A DNA stretch of 27,159 bases, taken from the IMG/VR virus record IMGVR_UViG_3300033149_005796, positions 1 through 27,159 of that record. One strand, given 5' to 3'. The notes under the pieces are model-generated. The model ran no database searches and was not told the DNA's origin. It saw nothing but the letters and a program-made list of their open reading frames with translations. Both the position numbers and the translations under genes were made by a program. Each line of letters begins with the position of its first letter. Within the stretch, counting starts at the first letter, position 1. This document shows, one piece after another, positions 22,921 through 27,159 of the stretch. The stretch comes from a virus.

Positions 22921-23070
22921 TTAGCTCATATATTTTTTGCTATTGTTAGTTAGCTGTTTTGATTGTTGTATTTTATCACTATTTTCTTTTGTAGATAAAA
23001 TCTTAAGTGTTTCTATAAAACTAGATAGTGATACTACATCCATTTTAGCTTTTTGTTGTTCATTTTTCAT
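22921..23070 (-). CDS. Hypothetical 49-aa protein
   Basis: ATG at 23070 overlaps the end of the upstream gene by 11 bases (ATGAAAAATGA), so coupled translation is likely. Sequence: MKNEQQKAKMDVVSLSSF, a short helix with IETLKILSTKEN, then a Gln/Ser/Lys-rich tail. No family recognised. Confidence 0.5.
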   Translation of the reverse strand: MKNEQQKAKMDVVSLSSFIETLKILSTKENSDKIQQSKQLTNNSKKYMS

Positions 23071-23578
23071 TTTTTTTAAACCTATTTAAATTAACTCTGC
23101 ATATATTTGGTAATCTGACAATGGCTATATAATCATTGTCTTCAAGCCAATCTATATTTTTTAAGTCATTGGCTCTACAAGTTATATTATAATATTCTTC
23201 AAACTTATTGCCAATAGTGTAACCGACGGTAATGTTAGTAATATCAATATCTTTGTAATGTCTAGTAATGAATCTAAAAATATCTTCAGAAACAAGCCAA
23301 ATAAACATTTCATTTTCAAATGAACCTTCAAACCTTTCAGGCTCCATAATTATTAGCGCCGCATTACCTGAATGAGTTTGATAAGCATCAACTTTGCGAA
23401 TAATTGGTAAACCTCCAGAATTGTAAGGATTAAACAATTGTTTGATTTCATAACGCAGGCCTTTTAAATAATGAGGTTTTGGGATGCCATTAATCTTACG
23501 GTCTATTAATCCAATAGATATAAATAATATTAAAACCGTAGAAACTCCTACAAGAACCTTAATAAAATTTTTACTCAT
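23060..23578 (-). CDS. Membrane-anchored hypothetical protein
   Basis: 172 residues from ATG 23578, chosen over 23593 because GGAG lies eight bases before it. One N-terminal span (VLVGVSTVLILFISIGLI) then a soluble domain ~140 residues (PYNSGGLPIIRKVDAYQTHSG, FEGSFENEMFIWLVSEDIFRF...). The ATG overlaps the upstream stop (ATGA). No family recognised. Confidence 0.65.
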   Translation of the reverse strand: MSKNFIKVLVGVSTVLILFISIGLIDRKINGIPKPHYLKGLRYEIKQLFNPYNSGGLPIIRKVDAYQTHSGNAALIIMEPERFEGSFENEMFIWLVSEDIFRFITRHYKDIDITNITVGYTIGNKFEEYYNITCRANDLKNIDWLEDNDYIAIVRLPNICRVNLNRFKKNEK

Positions 23579-23736
23579 TTCCAGAACTCCCATTTTCTTT
23601 TTGTAACTTTCTTTAAAACTTCAATCGCTTGTTTAATCTCTTTTTTAGATTTATCATAATAAGAATCATTTCCTCTATATTCAAACCTAGCATATTTTGG
23701 AAAAAACTCTTGAAATAACTCTTTATTTTTTTGCAT
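23575..23736 (-). CDS. Hypothetical 53-aa protein
   Basis: MQKNKELFQEFFPKYARFEYRGNDSYYDKSKKEIKQAIEVLKK, basic helical end. Its stop TGA overlaps the next gene's ATG by four bases and its own start lies within the small frame 23723-23797, so it fits the overlapping chain. No family recognised. Confidence 0.5.
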   Translation of the reverse strand: MQKNKELFQEFFPKYARFEYRGNDSYYDKSKKEIKQAIEVLKKVTKRKWEFWK

Positions 23737-23797
23737 TTATATCTACATAGTTATCAATTAGTTTTTTAAATCCCTGTAAATCATCTCTATCTATCAT
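23723..23797 (-). CDS. Possible 24-aa micro-protein
   Basis: MIDRDDLQGFKKLIDNYVDI, overlapping the end of rusA-like by 11 bases and the start of the next gene by 14 bases. Weak ribosome site. Its tight overlaps on both sides are the only reason to list it. Confidence 0.35.
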   Translation of the reverse strand: MIDRDDLQGFKKLIDNYVDINAKK

Positions 23798-24266
23798 CAA
23801 CTTCAATCCTTTTTATAATTATTTCAATTTTTTCAACATCTTCATAACCCTTACACATAATATGTTGGCATATTTGCGCATCATCCCAATAAGCAATTCC
23901 GTTTAAAGCATCTTCTATTTGCTTCAAACAATTGCTGTTATCCGGCCTTGTTACAGGCATTATATGCCCTTTTTTTGCCTGCTCCCTCTTTTTCTTGCCA
24001 TAGCTCTTAGGCATAGATCTATGAATATTAAGACGCATAATAACTGGGACACCACGCTTAAAATATGGCCTATCAAAATTATATTTATTAAATACTGCTC
24101 TTAATTCATTCCGGAAAATATAATTCTTTTTCTCATAGTAAGCATGAGTCTTTTTCTTTCTATTATTATCTTTCTTGTCAGTTATTTTTACTGAACCTTG
24201 TGGCTGTGCATAACCATAAAATAATATTCGTATTTCATCTTGAGTAAATTCTATAGTGTGTTGCAT
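23787..24266 (-). CDS. rusA: RusA-family Holliday-junction resolvase
   Basis: 159 residues. RPDNSNCLKQIEDALNGIAYWDDAQI at residues ~108-132 is the RusA core, with Asp109, Asp119 and Asp128/129 as the likely metal-binding acids. N-terminal strands (EIRILFYGYAQPQGSVKI) and a basic loop (MPKSYGKKKREQAKKG) also fit. RusA cuts four-way junctions; together with the RecE-like nuclease, RecT and SSB it gives the phage a recombination set. ATG overlaps the upstream stop (TAATG). Length is slightly above the ~120 of E. coli RusA. Confidence 0.91.
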   Translation of the reverse strand: MQHTIEFTQDEIRILFYGYAQPQGSVKITDKKDNNRKKKTHAYYEKKNYIFRNELRAVFNKYNFDRPYFKRGVPVIMRLNIHRSMPKSYGKKKREQAKKGHIMPVTRPDNSNCLKQIEDALNGIAYWDDAQICQHIMCKGYEDVEKIEIIIKRIEVDDR

Positions 24267-24508
24267 TAGTTCACCAAATTATGATGAATATGAGTATTCA
24301 TATTATCATATTTTATTCGTGGTTGTTCAAAAACTGAAATTGCAGCTAAACGGTTTTCAACATAAATAGCATTATGTAAAGCAACATCGTTTGCTTGCAT
24401 CAAATCACTTAATTCTTTTAGTTTTGCTGATAATAAATCGTATGTTGAATAATCACTAATTAAATCATTGATTTCATTTACAGCAATATCTCTTTTAGAA
24501 TAAATCAT
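24266..24508 (-). CDS. Hypothetical protein heading the RusA operon
   Basis: 80 residues from the ATG at 24508, the start given by the shared cassette (TGAGGTTTATT just before it); an upstream ATG lies in the leader. MIYSKRDIAVNEINDLI opens a helical protein (LLSAKLKELSDLMQANDVALHNAI). No family recognised. It is the first gene behind early promoter copy 4, and its stop overlaps the rusA ATG. Confidence 0.7.
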   Translation of the reverse strand: MIYSKRDIAVNEINDLISDYSTYDLLSAKLKELSDLMQANDVALHNAIYVENRLAAISVFEQPRIKYDNMNTHIHHNLVN

Positions 24509-24567
24509 AATAAACCTCATTTGTTGTTGGTAATACCATAATAGACCAACTAAAAATTGAAGTCAAT
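24506..24567 (-). repeat. 62-bp cassette, minus copy
   Basis: Exact reverse complement of 15455-15516, from ATTGAC through the ATG. Sequence identity stops right at the start codon. Confidence 0.95.
24538..24566 (-). promoter_or_regulatory. Early promoter, copy 4 (RusA operon)
   Basis: TTGACT (24566-24561), 17-base spacer, TATTAT (24543-24538), then AACAACAA and TGAGGTT to the ATG 24508; same 38-base TTGAC-to-AACAACA distance. Confidence 0.75.
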
Positions 24568-24587
24568 AGTTTATTTTGAAATAGAAA

Positions 24588-24616
24588 ACCCCTTACTAAA
24601 AGGGGTAAGTAAGGGG
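24588..24616. other. Two competing stem-loops
   Basis: ACCCCTT (24588-24594) can pair with AAGGGGT (24600-24606), while CCCCTTAC (24589-24596) can pair with GTAAGGGG (24609-24616). The first is followed on the minus strand by TTTCTATTT, a terminator-like tail. Sits in the 140-base gap between the RusA cassette and the ssb promoter. Confidence 0.5.
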
Positions 24617-24673
24617 CGTGTGAGCTTAGTAAATTAAGATTATTTAAGTAATAAAAGCCTATAGTTAAAATAA

Positions 24674-24701
24674 TTGCATGTCAAATAATTATTGATATAA
24701 T
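24674..24701 (+). promoter_or_regulatory. ssb promoter
   Basis: TTGCAT (24674-24679), 16-base spacer, perfect TATAAT (24696-24701). The expected start site is about 24708, the A of the ssb ATG. Confidence 0.7.
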
Positions 24702-24707
24702 ATTTTT

Positions 24708-25175
24708 ATGTCTAGTTTAAATAAAGTTATTCTAATTGGTAATTTAGGAAGCGATCCTGAAGTAAATCAAATTACACCTGATAGGAAAGTTTGTAATATG
24801 ATACTTGCCACAACTGAAAGGTGGAAAGATAAAAAGACTGGTGAATCAAAAGAGCGTACAGAATGGCATAGAATAGTAATATACAAACCTGGGCTTATAA
24901 GTATTGCTAAGCAATATTTAAAAAAAGGTTCTAAAATCTATATTGAGGGAACGCTATATACGCGTAAATGGCACGATAAAGAAGGTAATGATAAATATAT
25001 CACTGAAATTATCATGAAAGGTTCTAATTGTTCATTAACTATGTTAAAAAGCAAAAATAAAGAAACCAATAATCAACCAACCAAAAATAATCAATCTAAT
25101 AAACAACCCTACCAATTAGAAAGCCAAACATTATCTAACAATAATAATTTTATTGATGATGAGATTCCGTTTTAA
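24708..25175 (+). CDS. ssb: Single-stranded DNA-binding protein
   Basis: 155 residues. OB fold ~1-105: [58 protein letters not shown] and [17 protein letters not shown] are canonical. A Gln/Asn-rich linker (~110-145) leads to the acidic DDEIPF tip that binds partner proteins. It protects single-stranded DNA in replication and RecT-type recombination. No ribosome site precedes the ATG, and the promoter puts the start site at or within a base or two of it: probably a leaderless mRNA. Confidence 0.96.
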   Translation: MSSLNKVILIGNLGSDPEVNQITPDRKVCNMILATTERWKDKKTGESKERTEWHRIVIYKPGLISIAKQYLKKGSKIYIEGTLYTRKWHDKEGNDKYITEIIMKGSNCSLTMLKSKNKETNNQPTKNNQSNKQPYQLESQTLSNNNNFIDDEIPF

Positions 25176-25338
25176 TTAGGCATCCCTATAGTTGTGGATA
25201 GCGCATCGTGATGTGGGATGCCCGAATTTAGTATAATCTTATTTTAAAGGCTTGTGAAGCACATTTTTCAGTTAGGCTGTAGCTACAAACTAAAATAAGC
25301 GTTATTTTGTTGTACGGCCTTATTTAACCCAATAAAAC
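25176..25338. other. Non-coding structured stretch with a DnaA-box-like site
   Basis: Long-armed hairpin GGCATCCC/GGGATGCC (25179-25186, 25215-25222), within whose 28-base loop lies TTGTGGATAG (25192-25201), an 8-of-9 match to the TGTGGATAA DnaA box. Further on are the palindrome TGTAGCTACA (25278-25287) and a hairpin AAAATAA/TTATTTT (25292-25298, 25302-25308). No coding gene. Between ssb and the DUF1376 replication protein, so an origin is possible. Confidence 0.45.
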
Positions 25339-26028
25339 TTATTTAGGTGCACAACCCTTTGTAAATTTCTGAACCCATGCAGGAAATGCTTTATTTAAAT
25401 CCTTTGGCATTCCACCATTCTTTGGAAACCATGCATTATATTTTTTTTCTAGAAAATCAATATCCCAACCTTCAGCATAATATTCTGCTTGTTCACGTGC
25501 CTCATCAGATAACATCTCCCATATAGGAAAACTAATATTATTTTTCTCGCGCGCGGGGAGATTATTATCTATAGGTCTGTTATTATATATATAACCTTTG
25601 GGTTGGTTAGCATTGCTCACGCAATCATTTCGCATATGCGTTTGCTTATGCGTCCGCATATGCTCATGGATACCTTTTTTTTGCCATCTCGCGTTTGCGG
25701 CTTCCCTAGCTTGTTTTGATTTTTCTTTTGTTTTTTCAATTGCTTGCTTAAGCTCTTTGTCAATTCTCGGATGTATATAATAGCCATCTTCTAAAATAAA
25801 ATATGTGCATAAAATGTGTTTTAAAGCAGCTTTTTCACTTCTAGTTTGCGCACCAGTTCCACGACATATTTTTTGCATTTTTTCTGCAATTTTTCCGCCA
25901 TTATTCCAATACATTCTAACAAGCATGCAGTATGCCCCTTGCTCCATAAATGTTAAAGTTGATGTGTCACCCATCCAATCATTCCAATACATAGGCATGT
26001 ATATAGGTGAAGACTTACTACCTGTCAT
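25339..26028 (-). CDS. DUF1376 replication-initiation-type protein
   Basis: 229 residues from ATG 26028, chosen because CCAACAACAACTTTGAGGTT directly precedes it; an upstream in-frame ATG at 26106 lies in a hairpin leader. Residues ~8-95 form the DUF1376 domain: MYWNDWMGDTSTLTFMEQGAYCMLVRMYWNNGG and TYFILEDGYYIHPRIDKELKQAIEKTKEKSKQAREAANARW. A low-complexity His/Thr linker follows, then WEMLSDEAREQAEYYAEGWD and FPAWVQKFTKG, the C-terminal region common in this phage family. Members occupy the place of phage O-type initiators. Own structured leader and promoter. Confidence 0.87.
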   Translation of the reverse strand: MTGSKSSPIYMPMYWNDWMGDTSTLTFMEQGAYCMLVRMYWNNGGKIAEKMQKICRGTGAQTRSEKAALKHILCTYFILEDGYYIHPRIDKELKQAIEKTKEKSKQAREAANARWQKKGIHEHMRTHKQTHMRNDCVSNANQPKGYIYNNRPIDNNLPAREKNNISFPIWEMLSDEAREQAEYYAEGWDIDFLEKKYNAWFPKNGGMPKDLNKAFPAWVQKFTKGCAPK

Positions 26029-26052
26029 TTTAACCTCAAAGTTGTTGTTGGA

Positions 26053-26104
26053 GGGTGCTTCAATAGCAAAACTAACATTAGGAATGTTAAAATATAAAGC
26101 ACCC
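26053..26104 (-). promoter_or_regulatory. Nested-hairpin 5' leader of the DUF1376 gene
   Basis: Outer stem GGGTGCTT/AAGCACCC (26104-26097 with 26060-26053) enclosing an inner perfect 7-bp stem TAACATT/AATGTTA (26089-26083 with 26079-26073, 3-base loop). It ends just before CCAACAACAACTTTGAGG and the ATG. Acts plausibly as an RNA control element. Confidence 0.6.
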
Positions 26105-26128
26105 ATAGTTTTTAAACTACTGGTTACT

Positions 26129-26157
26129 AGTAATGTCTAAAAAAACTAAATAGTCAA
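26129..26157 (-). promoter_or_regulatory. Promoter of the DUF1376 transcript
   Basis: TTGACT (26157-26152), 17-base spacer, ATTACT (26134-26129). Start site near 26122, giving a ~94-base leader that holds the nested hairpins. Confidence 0.55.
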
Positions 26158-26162
26158 GATAA

Positions 26163-26441
26163 TTAATTAAATGTTACTGTTGAGTCTGCATATTCGCCTC
26201 GGCATATAAACAGTTTTAAACCTTGTTTTCTCATATTAAACAATATTTTTATTTTATTCTCAAGCCAGTCTGGGTTAACTCCGGCCATATCACAAACCAA
26301 AGTATAATCTTTAGAGCACATCCATGACAATAAATCATTTTTATTTGGGTTGTCTATATCATCAGGATTAATATAATTAATGTCACGTAAAGCTTGGAGA
26401 ATTACATGATACCATAATTTTCTTGGCGATTGATAATCCAT
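26163..26441 (-). CDS. Hypothetical phage protein
   Basis: 92 residues. SPRKLWYHVILQALRDINYINPDDID...LLSWMCSKDYTLVCDMAGVNPDWLENKI is a helical layout common among small phage proteins with a 'WL.S.DF..VC.LAGVDP..V' motif, whose function is unknown. The ATG is embedded beside GAGGG that forms one arm of a long inverted repeat. Confidence 0.68.
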   Translation of the reverse strand: MDYQSPRKLWYHVILQALRDINYINPDDIDNPNKNDLLSWMCSKDYTLVCDMAGVNPDWLENKIKILFNMRKQGLKLFICRGEYADSTVTFN

Positions 26442-26481
26442 ATTTACCCTCTTATTGTACTTTAATTTTATAAGGGTAAAT
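26442..26481 (-). promoter_or_regulatory. Inverted repeat hiding a ribosome site
   Basis: ATTTACCCT/AGGGTAAAT (26442-26450, 26473-26481), perfect 9 bp with a 22-base loop, immediately before the ATG at 26441. The arm nearest the ATG includes the GAGGG ribosome site, so pairing would block translation. It could alternatively be an operator for the neighbouring HTH protein. Confidence 0.55.
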
Positions 26482-26493
26482 GTTAAAAATCTA

Positions 26494-26772
26494 TTAATTT
26501 CTTTTAAAAAATTTTAATATATGCTTTCTTAAAGAGATAAGATGAGATTCTTTTATATGACTCCTATTCTTTTTATCAGCAATTTTATAACTTCTTGCAA
26601 GCGCTTCCAATGTTATATCACCTTTCCCCCTATGTAATATTTTAATTAGGTTCTCAAATGAGATTCCCCCACCACGCTCGTAATTATTATATACATTTAA
26701 TGATAATCCTAAATATAAAGCTGCTTCCTTTTGCTTAAAGTGCATATATCTGCGCCATCTTCTTAAGTCCAT
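26494..26772 (-). CDS. Short helix-turn-helix regulator
   Basis: 92 residues. MHFKQKEAALYLGLSLNVYNNYERGG at ~10-36 is an XRE-type helix-turn-helix with LSLNVYNNYERG as recognition helix. A second helix pair (FENLIKILHRGKGDITLEALARSYKI) follows. Too short for a self-cleaving repressor. It may be the Cro-like partner of the regulator at 20488. The ATG is preceded by GAGGG. Confidence 0.82.
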   Translation of the reverse strand: MDLRRWRRYMHFKQKEAALYLGLSLNVYNNYERGGGISFENLIKILHRGKGDITLEALARSYKIADKKNRSHIKESHLISLRKHILKFFKRN

Positions 26773-26780
26773 TTTTCCCT

Positions 26781-27098
26781 CTATAAAAATCTGTTATTTT
26801 CTTTTATTATTATACTAACAAATTGCTTTTGTTCATGCTCTTCATCCAATAGTTTTGAAAACTTATCCATTTCATAGAGATCTTGAAAATATATATTACT
26901 ATTAGCTGCATTTGCAATTTCAACTAGTTTTGCAATATTAGTATTTATTAAACCCAACGACATTAAAGACCAAACTTGTGAAGCATATACTTTAAGATTA
27001 TTATGTATAAACATTTCAGATGCATCATCAATATCAAGTGGTTCATAACCTTTTAATGCCCAATATACTTTAGTTATAAATTCGACATTATTTTTCAT
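26781..27098 (-). CDS. Hypothetical regulatory-region protein
   Basis: 105 residues from ATG 27098, with GGGGGG five bases upstream; the in-frame ATG at 27134 lacks a ribosome site. MKNNVEFITKVYWALKGYEPLDID then a helical LVEIANAANSNIYFQDLYEMDKFSKLLDEEHEQKQF. No family recognised. Lies eight bases before the HTH gene and is transcribed with it. The remaining 61 bases to the edge contain no other gene. Confidence 0.6.
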   Translation of the reverse strand: MKNNVEFITKVYWALKGYEPLDIDDASEMFIHNNLKVYASQVWSLMSLGLINTNIAKLVEIANAANSNIYFQDLYEMDKFSKLLDEEHEQKQFVSIIIKENNRFL

Positions 27099-27159
27099 TA
27101 TCCCCCCATCCAAAATATTTACAAGCGGGCTCATTATCGTCGTAGATGCTAATATATTC

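Noticed and set aside
26029-26106. N-terminal extension of the DUF1376 protein from the ATG at 26106
   Set aside because: The DUF1376 domain begins after 26028, the extension lies on a nested hairpin, and the only ribosome site (TGAGG) is next to 26028.
1-27159. tRNA, rRNA, CRISPR or transposase genes
   Set aside because: No cloverleaf-type tRNA, regular spacer array or transposase motif was seen on either strand while reading.

Overview
The window is an AT-rich (roughly one-third GC by eye) temperate-phage or prophage region encoding a contractile-tailed virion with an HK97-type capsid. Many starts are TTG or ATG with short GGAG/GAGG ribosome sites, genes overlap tightly, and there is an ankyrin-repeat protein, a Fic enzyme and a BRO-like gene remnant. 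Together these suggest a host-associated, possibly intracellular bacterium such as a Rickettsiales/Holosporales-like alphaproteobacterium. That host assignment is inference only. No rRNA, tRNA, CRISPR array or insertion sequence was recognised.

Region 1 (1-11116, minus strand, read right to left) is the virion block. Order: small-terminase-like DUF5681 protein, prohead protease, major capsid protein, decoration-like protein, a group of small or fibre-like genes, then after a terminator and a fresh promoter the head-tail adaptor, head closure, HK97-gp10-type protein, a Mu gp37-like tail terminator, a DUF2635-like small protein and a Mu gpL-like tail sheath running off the left edge. Large terminase and portal are not where they are normally found.

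Region 2 (11117-11679) is a 500-base regulatory stretch with divergent promoters, 21-base iterons, several strong hairpins and a plus-strand terminator-like hairpin. It may encode a structured RNA or hold an origin or packaging site.

Region 3 (11680-21855, plus strand) is the early/accessory block: a hypothetical protein, a protein with 25 tandem pentapeptides, two small genes, a Fic protein, two decayed genes (one a BRO/DinD-like remnant), micro-membrane proteins, a RecE-like exonuclease, an ankyrin protein, RecT, small membrane proteins, an XRE regulator and a Myb/SANT-like protein. It ends at a bidirectional terminator.

Region 4 (22023-27098, mixed strands) holds an M15 endolysin, a second copy of the decoration-like virion gene, a chain of overlapping small genes ending in RusA, an apparently leaderless ssb, a DUF1376 replication protein behind a structured leader, and two regulator-like genes at the right end.

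The strongest unifying signal is a recurring promoter-leader cassette: TTGACT/A, a 17-base spacer, a -10, then AACAACAA and TGAGGTT just before the ATG. It sits before the gene at 11680, the micro-ORF operon leading to RecE (15514), RecT (18387) and the RusA operon (24508, a perfect 62-base copy of the 15514 one). A leader-only variant precedes the DUF1376 gene (26028). This looks like one regulon tying recombination and replication genes together across both strands.
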